A stretch of DNA of 64,000 bases from Limosilactobacillus secaliphilus (lineage in GTDB: Bacteria; Bacillota; Bacilli; Lactobacillales; Lactobacillaceae): NCBI RefSeq assembly GCF_001437055.1, contig NZ_JQBW01000004.1, positions 222,055 through 286,054 on the forward strand. Reading direction: 5' to 3'. Under the pieces are notes generated by a model, which ran no database searches, was not told the origin of the DNA, and worked only from the letters and a program-made list of their open reading frames with translations. Position numbers and translations under genes: made by a program. Shown one piece after another: positions 57,432-64,000 of the stretch (its first letter is position 1; every line of letters starts with the position of its first letter).

Positions 57432-57644
57432 TGAAATCCTCCTCAACCCTCAAGAATGTCTCTTGATTCATTACGAAAAAATTAAAAAACAGTGTTAATT
57501 TAATTAGTGACACCAAATCATTATATTGAATTCGTATATTCACGTCAACTTTATCTTACTAATTCATTAATAATTAAACCGATTATTTCTCATTTGATTA
57601 AAGAATTATCATTTTAAGTAACCCCGTCGTTACGCGGTAGACAA

Positions 57645-57690
57645 GAAAAGAGCACGACCAAAAAGTTTTTTCAAACATTGGTCATGCTCT
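57645..57690 (-). terminator. Terminator downstream of the two dehydrogenase genes
   Basis: AGAGCACGACCA/TGGTCATGCTCT stem; the minus-strand run reads CTCTTTTC after it. Confidence 0.8.
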
Positions 57691-57722
57691 TATAAATAGC
57701 AATTGGTATTAATGGTGATTAA

Positions 57723-58757
57723 TTACTTCAGTGGCATCATGGTTGGCTGGTCTAAGACGTGCTGGTAGCCTGGTTTAGCTTCCACACATTGTGGGATGAC
57801 GTCAACACTTGGCGCTGCACTCGTAACGTAGCTTTCTTCCAGCGGAATCATGTTCTTGACTTCCACATCAATGGTTGGAATGCCCTTTACCTGAATGTGG
57901 TTGTCAATGGCTGGTTCAGGAACGATGTCGTTGCATACCTTGTGGACATAGATCAGGCTGACCTTTTCCTCACCGTTGACGTAACCGGTCATGGTGAAGC
58001 GGTGACCCATCATTGTACCCTTCTTAACCAAACCAATGGCCTTCGGGTGCAGGTCCTTTGGTGCGGTGAAGACTTCGTGTTTAACTTTGACGTCATCAAA
58101 CTTGAAGCCTAGCCGCTCGCCCATTTCGTAAACAGCGGAAATGTAGTATGCCGCAATGCCGGCTTTCAGCTTGTCCTGTGGGAATTTCTCTGGGTCTAAG
58201 CCGTAGCCGAAGACCTTAACCCAGCTGGACGTGTTGTTCTGGTCGTCTTCACCAGACTGAACAGTCAACTTGTCGACATGGTCAACTAAGTTACACAGGT
58301 AAAGCGGCAGGTGTGATGCGTAGTAGCCTGGGAGCAGGCCGCTTGGCATGAAGGTGACACCGTTCTTGATAGCGGCATCGTTGATCATCTTGTATAAGTC
58401 AGGCGTGGTAACTTGTGAGTAGTAAAGCGGAATCGTCGTGATACAGTTCTTCTTGGCGTTCAAAACCTTGACCATATCTTCAGCTGATGGTGTGAAGGCA
58501 CCAGTCTTTGGATCGTGACGCAGTGGCGTGTAAACTAAAACGACATCCGCATCGAGTTTCAGTGCTGCGTCAATGTCATCAGTAACCTTGACCCCGATGT
58601 CAGGGAAGCCGAATAAGCCAGCGGCATCCTTGCCAATCTTGGCAGGGTCGGTATCAACGGCCGCAACCAGTTTGACTGACTTGCGCTCACCGATCATCCG
58701 GACCGCTGCCCGACCAACGTTGCCGAGGCCCCAAATGATGACTTTATATTGTTTCAT
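57723..58757 (-). CDS. NAD(P)-binding dehydrogenase resembling 2,4-diaminopentanoate dehydrogenase/DapB-like proteins
   Basis: 344 residues from the ATG at 58757. An N-terminal Rossmann fold (VIIWGLGNVGRAAVRMI, then VAAVDTDPAKIGKD) and a C-terminal catalytic part with SGLLPGYYASHLPLYL. The overall length and TTIPLYYSQ motif recall the dihydrodipicolinate-reductase-like family including 2,4-diaminopentanoate dehydrogenase. Substrate unknown. It follows a 3-hydroxyacyl-CoA dehydrogenase-like gene by 58 bases, probably as one operon. Confidence 0.72.
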   Translation of the reverse strand: MKQYKVIIWGLGNVGRAAVRMIGERKSVKLVAAVDTDPAKIGKDAAGLFGFPDIGVKVTDDIDAALKLDADVVLVYTPLRHDPKTGAFTPSAEDMVKVLNAKKNCITTIPLYYSQVTTPDLYKMINDAAIKNGVTFMPSGLLPGYYASHLPLYLCNLVDHVDKLTVQSGEDDQNNTSSWVKVFGYGLDPEKFPQDKLKAGIAAYYISAVYEMGERLGFKFDDVKVKHEVFTAPKDLHPKAIGLVKKGTMMGHRFTMTGYVNGEEKVSLIYVHKVCNDIVPEPAIDNHIQVKGIPTIDVEVKNMIPLEESYVTSAAPSVDVIPQCVEAKPGYQHVLDQPTMMPLK

Positions 58758-58815
58758 GATATTGCTTCCTTTCATTGAAACGAAACTGCAGCAACTAAAC
58801 GTTCAGAGAGCGACA

Positions 58816-59703
58816 TTACTTAAAGAAATTTGGATCTTTGAATTCAGCGTTTGGATAGTGATAGAAGCCCTGTCCTGATTCAACACCGGTGTGGCCGGCA
58901 TCAATCATCGGCTTCAGTTTGTCAGCAATCTTCTTGAAAATTTCTTGACCAGTCTGCTTGTACTGGTTGGTGACTACCGCATAAGTAGTCCGAAAGCCGA
59001 CAATATCTTGAATCATGAATGGTCCCAGTGGTGAGCCATTGGCAATCATCCAGTCTTTATCAATCGTGTGTGGATCAGCGACCCCGTTAGCCCACAGTGC
59101 CATTGCGGCGTTCAATAGTGGTACCAAGGGGGCGTTCATGATGTAGCCGTGCTGTTCCTTCTTCAGAACCACCGGCACCATCTTAATCTGCCGAGCGAAG
59201 TCGACTAAGTCTTGAATTACCTCAGGGTCGGTCTTTGGGTTGCCAACGATTTCAGCCACATTGTGTTTCCAAATGTGGTTGGAGAAGTGCATGTGAGCGA
59301 AACGCTCCGGACGATCAGTAAAACCAACCAAATCGCTTGGGATAAAGGTTGAAGAGTTACTCGTCAAAATGCAATTTTCTGGCAATAACGGGCAAACCTT
59401 TTCGTAGAAGTCCTTCTTGATTTCAACGGATTCAGAAACGGATTCGATGACTAAATCGGCATCCGCCACCGTTTTTTCCATATCGTTGCTAATTGAAACA
59501 ATGTTATCCATGGCGGCATCATAATCACCGTCGTTAGCATTCATATCCTTCTCAAATTGTGCCTTGATGGCAGCTAAACGCCGCTCTGCACGGTCGATGT
59601 GCCGGTTCCAAATCTTAACTTTGAAGCCGCAACGAGCAGCTTGAAAGGCAATTTGACTGCCTAAAACGCCGGCACCAGCGATTACTACGTGTTTAATTTC
59701 CAT
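58816..59703 (-). CDS. 3-hydroxyacyl-CoA dehydrogenase family protein
   Basis: 295 residues from the ATG at 59703, behind TGGAGG. The NAD-binding motif VVIAGAGVLGSQIAFQAARCG, the catalytic His in AHMHFSNH and the C-terminal domain with GPFMIQDIVG match the 3-hydroxybutyryl-CoA dehydrogenase type. No thiolase, crotonase or acyl-CoA genes are nearby, so a different hydroxy acid substrate (as for carnitine or gulonate dehydrogenases of the same fold) is possible. Confidence 0.82.
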   Translation of the reverse strand: MEIKHVVIAGAGVLGSQIAFQAARCGFKVKIWNRHIDRAERRLAAIKAQFEKDMNANDGDYDAAMDNIVSISNDMEKTVADADLVIESVSESVEIKKDFYEKVCPLLPENCILTSNSSTFIPSDLVGFTDRPERFAHMHFSNHIWKHNVAEIVGNPKTDPEVIQDLVDFARQIKMVPVVLKKEQHGYIMNAPLVPLLNAAMALWANGVADPHTIDKDWMIANGSPLGPFMIQDIVGFRTTYAVVTNQYKQTGQEIFKKIADKLKPMIDAGHTGVESGQGFYHYPNAEFKDPNFFK

Positions 59704-59854
59704 TATTCGACCACCTCCATGTTCTCTGAACACCCTTATCTTAACATGAAAACGATTTCACCAGCGTTAGGATATCATTAAATTTACACTTATTCGCTAA
59801 AGATCGTTAATTATGCCATTAGCAAACAAAGGTCAGATAAATGGATAGGATACT

Positions 59855-59903
59855 AAAAAGGAACACAATCCGGATTTTGTGTCCCGGTTTGTGCTCCCTT
59901 TTT
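59855..59903 (-). terminator. Terminator of the glycosyltransferase-peptidase operon
   Basis: AAAGGGAGCACAA and TTGTGTTCCTTTTT with an inner CCGG/CCGG stem, T run on the minus strand. Confidence 0.85.
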
Positions 59904-59918
59904 GATTATCCAACGCGA

Positions 59919-60575
59919 TCACTGATTGCTGTCAGCTGAGCGACCGGCCAGCTTTCGCAGCAGGTTAACGCTGTCAGCAACTTGGTCAGGTGCGTATTTT
60001 TGGAGTAAGAGAATGTTTAAAACTAATGGCGAATACGAAAGTCGATTCAGGCGCCACGAGAAAGCCATTGCGGCGATTTCGCTAACCACCGTCACCGATG
60101 AACGATGGTGGTAGTGACCGATGTGCCACAGGTCAATCTGGGCCGTCTGCGTGAAGGCATCCGGGTGCTGGCCCTCGATAAAGTGAAATAGTTCGTGACC
60201 CATCACCATATTTAGAATCACGTGGCGAGAAAAGCCTGGCAATTCGAGGTTGACCAGTTCCTGAATGGGCTGGTCGAACACCTTCAGATCGTTGGGCTCC
60301 GTCAAGCTAGCCAGCAAGACCTGGTTGACGATGGGCGGCACATCCACGTGGGTCACCTTACACAACTTGTCGGCCAATTGACTAGCATCAACCGTTCCGT
60401 ACTTGGCACGCATTTCATCCGCAAACTGATTGCCACACTTGACTGCCCCGTTGATGAGTTCCGTCCGCTGGTGCGCATCGATCTTGTCGCGCAGGGGTTC
60501 TCCTTGGAAAAGATAATCACACCACACCGGCTGTGAGTAGGTTTTCAGTTCGTTGAAGAGGGTCACGGTTTTCAT
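59919..60575 (-). CDS. Putative zinc metallopeptidase, function unknown
   Basis: 218 residues. MGHELFHFIEGQHP (about residue 125) is an HExxH motif, and VVSEIAAMAFSW (about residue 163) could supply a third, acidic ligand, as in gluzincin-type peptidases. No signal peptide or membrane segment. I do not recognise the family. The ATG is only 1 base from the end of the glycosyltransferase frame (60577), so it is translationally coupled to it and may serve the same pathway. Confidence 0.65.
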   Translation of the reverse strand: MKTVTLFNELKTYSQPVWCDYLFQGEPLRDKIDAHQRTELINGAVKCGNQFADEMRAKYGTVDASQLADKLCKVTHVDVPPIVNQVLLASLTEPNDLKVFDQPIQELVNLELPGFSRHVILNMVMGHELFHFIEGQHPDAFTQTAQIDLWHIGHYHHRSSVTVVSEIAAMAFSWRLNRLSYSPLVLNILLLQKYAPDQVADSVNLLRKLAGRSADSNQ

Positions 60576-60576
60576 A

Positions 60577-61588
60577 TTATTGCTGCTCCACGTTTGCTGC
60601 GACGATGATCACGTCATCATCTGGTTCCAAAGTCTGTACTTCCAGGTCCGTCAGCATTTGCAACTGCTCGAAGTCGGTTGACGAGAAGTCCATTACCCGC
60701 GCACCCAAGCACAGGTAGAAGTCTGGCCGGGCAATCGTTTCTGGCTGGTAAACGGCCATGTCTTCCCATAGCTGCTTCATGGCCTTCACGTAGTCCTTGG
60801 CCTTGCATTTCGGCCAGCCGTTCTTTAAACGCCCGTGCTTCGTCACTGATGTCGAAACCGATCATCTGCAACAATGCCAAACGATTTTCAACTGCCGTCA
60901 AAGGATATACGGCTGCCTCATCGACCGTAGAAGAAACGTTGGTCTTGTGACGGCGGTGCGTGTAGAGACTCTTGTTAACATAAGCAATCTTGTCGGCTAG
61001 CAGGTACACTTTCCAGGTGGTCAAATCGTCTTCAATCTTGGTATTGGTTGGATAAACGATATTTTTAAACAATGACCGTTTATACAGCTTGCACCACGGC
61101 ACCGTGAAAACTGGGCCACGGTTGTCACCATCATATTGGAACTTGAACCATTCTGCCGGTGTATATGTCTTCTCATAATAGTGGTTTTCCACATCGATAT
61201 AAGAACGCCACTCATAATCGTCAAGAAGCAGGCGGTAATTACCGATTGCAATATCGGCGTCCGTCTTCTTCAACAGGTCATGCAGAATCTCAATCTGGTC
61301 TTTGTCGATCAAATCATCATTGTCAATGAAAAGGACATAATCACCGGTAGCCATCGCCAAACCAGCATTCCGACTGGAGCCCACACCGCCATTTTCCTTG
61401 TGGAGCACCCGGACACGCTGATCTTGGTCATGTAGTTTTTCACACAGTGTTGGCGTAGTATCTGTCGAGCCGTCATCCACCAAAATGACTTCCAAATTTT
61501 GGTATGTCTGGTCTAAAGCACTCTTAACGCATTGCTCTAAGTATTTTTCGTCGTTATAGACCGGAATAATTACTGAAACTTTTTCCAT
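60577..61588 (-). pseudogene. Family 2 glycosyltransferase with a single-base frameshift
   Basis: The first frame (from the ATG at 61588) encodes a normal GT2: VSVIIPVYNDEKYLEQCV, LVDDGSTDTTPTLC, LFIDNDDLIDKD and a mid-part with VPWCKLYKRSLF. Near residue 263 (about 60799-60802) the frame shifts: the shifted frame (KDYVKAMKQLWEDMAVYQPETIARP) keeps protein-like sequence to a stop at 60577, next to the following gene. Removing one G from the AAGGCC run restores a protein of about 337 residues. As written, the product ends with a nonsense tail at 60617. It follows the Gtf3-like gene by 31 bases and is likely the next transferase on the same acceptor. Confidence 0.75.
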
Positions 61589-61619
61589 TTCCTAAGCCTC
61601 TCATTATTACATCGACTGT

Positions 61620-62651
61620 TTAGTTGCGTTGATCATAGATCGCAAACAGTGCCTTGGTGATGGCTTTGCGGGTGAACATCCCATGGCGAATCAACTGGGC
61701 AAAGCTCTCAACCGACGCCAGCCATTGCTCGTATTGCTCTGGCGTTGCTGCCTGCACTCTTTCATTGACCTCATCCAAGCTGTCAACGACCATTCCCAGA
61801 TTGTTCTTAGCAACGATATCGGCTTGTCCACAAGTCCGCGGCACAATAACCGGCAAACCAGCTGCCAAGTATGAGCTTAATTTATAGGAACAATTCAAGC
61901 CCATGTACTGGCGCCAATGCTCGTCACCCCAGACCAGGCCAAAGCCACCTGTTCGACGCAATTCATTGAGCATCGTTTCTTCCGGCAAATATCCAGTGAG
62001 TTCCAGGTTATGAACGTTCAGGTTGTTTTTGTTGTCACAGTATGCCTTCATCTTTAAGTGATCCAGGTCAAGATCCTGATAGAAGGCGAATTTCTCTAGG
62101 TTAACATCACCGGCAAAGTTAATCGTGTGGTTGAACTTCGGCTTCGTCCGATTCTGCATGTCAGCCGGGATGTCATGCAGACAATCCCACATTTCCTGGA
62201 CGATCACGTGTTTCACGGTCAAGCCATTGGCCCGTAAGAAATCGGCCATGCCTTGGGTGGGCACAATGATCGCATCCGCCAAGTTATAGTACTTGATCTG
62301 CGCCGGCAGTTGATAGCGGTTAGATTCGTAGACCAGAGCCAAAATGTCGTGGACAAAAATGATCACCTTGTTGTTATAGGCCTGGATCAACTTGAGCAGT
62401 TTTTCATCCCATTCCAATGGGTTCCAGGTTGGCGCCTGAAAAATGGTTGTCCCCTCACCAAAAGGCAAAGAGGCAACAATGCCATCCATCCGGGCGCTTT
62501 GGGCTTCATCCGATTCACCGGTAGAATCATATTGAAAAACATCCAATTCGTTAGCATTAAAGGCCCTTTTTGCAATGTTGGCGACTAATCTTTGTGACTT
62601 GTCGGCCGTGCTGATGTGCAGCATACCGTAAGATCTCGTAATACTTAGCAT
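61620..62651 (-). CDS. gtf3: Gtf3/Nss-like glucosyltransferase of serine-rich glycoprotein glycosylation
   Basis: 343 residues, ATG behind AAAGGGG. MDGIVASLPFGEGTTIFQAPTWN, IIFVHDILALVY, LVWGDEHW and SYKLSSYLAAGLPVIVP resemble Streptococcus Gtf3 (Nss), which adds a second sugar to O-GlcNAc on Ser-rich adhesins exported by SecA2/SecY2 (family knowledge from memory). Gtf1/Gtf2 and SecA2/SecY2 are not in the window, but three KxYKxGKxW proteins, typical SecA2 route clients, are. It heads a unit with the GT2 and the putative peptidase. A related GT4-like sugar transferase is the alternative. Confidence 0.78.
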   Translation of the reverse strand: MLSITRSYGMLHISTADKSQRLVANIAKRAFNANELDVFQYDSTGESDEAQSARMDGIVASLPFGEGTTIFQAPTWNPLEWDEKLLKLIQAYNNKVIIFVHDILALVYESNRYQLPAQIKYYNLADAIIVPTQGMADFLRANGLTVKHVIVQEMWDCLHDIPADMQNRTKPKFNHTINFAGDVNLEKFAFYQDLDLDHLKMKAYCDNKNNLNVHNLELTGYLPEETMLNELRRTGGFGLVWGDEHWRQYMGLNCSYKLSSYLAAGLPVIVPRTCGQADIVAKNNLGMVVDSLDEVNERVQAATPEQYEQWLASVESFAQLIRHGMFTRKAITKALFAIYDQRN

Positions 62652-62673
62652 TTTGTTTTGCCCCTTTCAGCCG

Positions 62674-63123
62674 CTAATTAATAAGAATAATTGTAATATA
62701 TGATAATTCATTTTCATAACGATCACAATATACCCTCGCTAGCGAACAACTAACTCTAAAATGACGGCTGATAACCAAAAAAGCCGGTCCAAGCAAACTT
62801 GTTGCTCGGACTGGCAAAAATTTTATGTCACTGATAGATGATGCAAATTTCTGGTAAAGCAAGTCGACTAGTCGCTCAACCATATTATCGCCAATGATCA
62901 AGTGCAGTGCTTGCCATTGTTGATCTTGAGAGATTCGTTGACCAACTTCATTCATAAAAACGGTTTTACCAATTCCACGTGTTCCATATATCAAAGTTGT
63001 TCGATATGGTGTATCCAGTTCCTTAATGTCTGCTACTAGTTGGTTAATTAGTTCATCACGATTCAGTACAACGGTTGGTTGGATTCCAAATTTAGGGTTG
63101 AAAGGATTCTTCAATGTTAGCAC
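62674..63123 (-). pseudogene. Truncated P-loop ATPase remnant
   Basis: About the first 95 codons match the N-terminus of AAA-type ATPases: NPFNPKFGIQPTVVLNRDELI, Walker A IYGTRGIGKTVF and a helix with RLVDLLYQKFAS. After that the sequence loses coherence and runs through a terminator hairpin (62776-62822), so the domain is cut before Walker B. It lies just upstream of gtf3 and next to 29-bp tandem repeats, probably the relic of a lost element or prior insertion. Confidence 0.65.
62776..62822 (-). terminator. Terminator-like hairpin inside the ATPase remnant
   Basis: GCCGGTCC/GGACTGGC stem with an inner GCAA/TTGC pairing and T-rich flanks on both strands. Confidence 0.7.
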
Positions 63124-63128
63124 TACTC

Positions 63129-63209
63129 TTTTATATGGCTTTATATCTTCATGCTTCTTTTATATGGCTTTATATCTTCATGCTTCTTTTATATCTCTTT
63201 ATATCTTCA
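63129..63209. repeat. Direct tandem repeats of 29 bp (2.8 copies)
   Basis: The unit TTTTATATGGCTTTATATC plus TTCATGCTTC occurs at 63129-63157 and 63158-63186, identical, with a diverged partial third copy to 63209. On the minus strand it is AT-rich with several TATAAA-like boxes, directly upstream of the ATPase remnant. There are no spacers, so it is not CRISPR. Confidence 0.9.
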
Positions 63210-63313
63210 AAGATTAACTTTATTTATCCGGCTACTACTTAATTATTACTTTCTTAGCAATTCCCCCACGAATGTTAATCTGGATGCCACCTTTAGATGA
63301 ATGCTTAACTTCC

Positions 63314-63523
63314 TTATTCTGACACTTGAGGCTTAATATGCTTCTGTTTGCAGTCTTTAAGATACCCATCCACTACCGCTCGAAAGTCTTGCTCTAATTC
63401 ATTAATTGTGCTGCCTTCATAAGATAGCAAGCCTTTAATGCCGATCACTTGCCCATACAAAATATTATCTTTTTCGGAAGTGTTAACTGTTCCATAATAT
63501 TCCTTGTAATGTAACCTTCTCAT
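63314..63523 (-). CDS. HicB-like antitoxin, orphan and shortened
   Basis: 69 residues, ATG behind AGAGGAG. The sequence (YYGTVNTSEKDNILYGQVIGIKGLLSYEG, then LEQDFRAVVDGYL) matches the N-terminal HicB fold. No HicA toxin gene was found on either side. After the stop another frame continues with KGGIQINIRGGIAKKV, recalling the C-terminal ribbon-helix-helix of longer HicB proteins, so the gene may be frameshifted. Antitoxin activity is uncertain. Confidence 0.65.
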   Translation of the reverse strand: MRRLHYKEYYGTVNTSEKDNILYGQVIGIKGLLSYEGSTINELEQDFRAVVDGYLKDCKQKHIKPQVSE

Positions 63524-63687
63524 AGCCAGAACTCCTCTTTTAAGACTTGTAATACTTACTTGGTAGGATAATCACGCTTTGTCTGAATGCATTTTCGGTA
63601 AAAAATTGGTAAGCTATTCATTTTTGGGGCTACTTGTAAGCCCTGCTTTCATTCTTTTTTCTTGATGATATTTTAACAAACCAGAAT

Positions 63688-63725
63688 CAAAAAAGCGCTC
63701 TGTTTAGGTAACAGAACGCTTTTTA
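63688..63725 (-). terminator. Terminator after tRNA-Thr
   Basis: AAAGCGTTCTGT/ACAGAGCGCTTTTTT stem with T run on the minus strand, ending the rRNA-tRNA unit. Confidence 0.88.
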
Positions 63726-63749
63726 TGATTATCATAACCGAAGTTACAA

Positions 63750-63822
63750 TGCCAACTAGAGGAATCGAACCTCCGACCTTCTCTTTACGAGGGAGATGCT
63801 CTACCGACTGAGCTAAGTTGGC
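63750..63822 (-). tRNA. tRNA-Thr (anticodon CGT)
   Basis: 73-base cloverleaf, acceptor GCCAACT/AGTTGGC, anticodon loop CTCGTAA giving CGU. The last pair of the anticodon stem (31-39) is C/A, a mismatch. Confidence 0.93.
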
Positions 63823-63866
63823 ATATAAAAGAAAAGATGCTGACTTTCATCAACATCCACCAGTAA

Positions 63867-63939
63867 CTGCGAATGTCGGACTCGAACCGACGACAACCTG
63901 ATTAACAGTCAGGGGCTCTACCAACTGAGCTAATTCGCA
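63867..63939 (-). tRNA. tRNA-Asn (anticodon GTT)
   Basis: 73-base cloverleaf, acceptor TGCGAAT/ATTCGCA, anticodon stem CTGAC-type with GTT, discriminator G. Confidence 0.95.
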
Positions 63940-63945
63940 ATAACA

Positions 63946-64000
63946 GCGCGGCAACGTCCTATCCTCGCAGGGAGCGATCCCCCAACTACTTTCGGCGCGT
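63946..64000 (-). rRNA. rrf: 5S rRNA, 3' end (partial)
   Basis: On the minus strand ACGCGCCGAAAGTAGTTGGG and GATCGCTCCCTGCGAGGATA match the 3' half of lactobacillus 5S rRNA. The gene continues beyond the window, and an rRNA operon presumably lies upstream on the minus strand. Confidence 0.92.

Noticed and set aside
63129..63209. Possible CRISPR array
   Set aside because: Repeats are directly adjacent with no spacers and only 2.8 copies, and no cas genes are present.

Overview
The window is a 64 kb chromosomal segment of a low-GC Gram-positive, most probably a heterofermentative lactobacillus of the Limosilactobacillus type. This is inferred from the C-terminal alcohol dehydrogenase end of an AdhE, two-subunit LacLM beta-galactosidase, the maltose phosphorylase/beta-phosphoglucomutase route, PepC/PepN, and surface proteins built from KxYKxGKxW signal peptides, Mub-like domains and RDV repeats (the repeat first described in L. 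reuteri glucansucrase GTFA). No phage, IS element or CRISPR array was seen.

Left part (1-24.5 kb). After the 3' end of adhE and a gene broken by an in-frame stop come four large RDV-repeat surface proteins. One carries Mub-like domains, and three end in different hydrolase domains: an amidase, an NlpC/P60 peptidase and a C39-like peptidase. They are interleaved with the usually compact block cysS-mrnC-rlmB-(structured RNA)-sigH-rpmG-secE-nusG-rplK-rplA ... rplJ-rplL. The block keeps its own RNA regulation: an L10 leader with attenuator and two L1-type sites. A SteT-like Ser/Thr transporter lies here behind a complete attenuator: a 22-codon leader peptide with eight consecutive Thr/Ser codons, an antiterminator and a terminator.

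Middle (24.5-48.3 kb). Downstream of cysS sits a candidate small RNA with C-rich hairpin loops. Sugar metabolism follows: a sialate O-acetylesterase with a GPH transporter and AraC regulator, then malT-mapA-pgmB with a LacI regulator, tandem operators and a cre site. Next are yacL, radA and dut, then rpiA, an acetyltransferase, pepC, pepN, an esterase, gpmA and lacLM with a cre site across its promoter.

Right part (48.3-64 kb). An operon gntR-pncB-nadE-tex-sprT-tRNA-Leu joins NAD salvage to a NagR/DasR-like regulator with a matching operator. It is followed by ywlG, tRNA-Gln and tRNA-Tyr, a peptide transporter and two NAD-dependent dehydrogenases. A small glycosylation island (Gtf3-like transferase, frameshifted GT2, putative metallopeptidase) comes next, then an ATPase remnant with 29-bp tandem repeats, an orphan HicB, tRNA-Thr, tRNA-Asn and the 3' end of a 5S rRNA. 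Most genes right of 12.7 kb are on the minus strand; 38.0-41.1 kb is a plus-strand exception.
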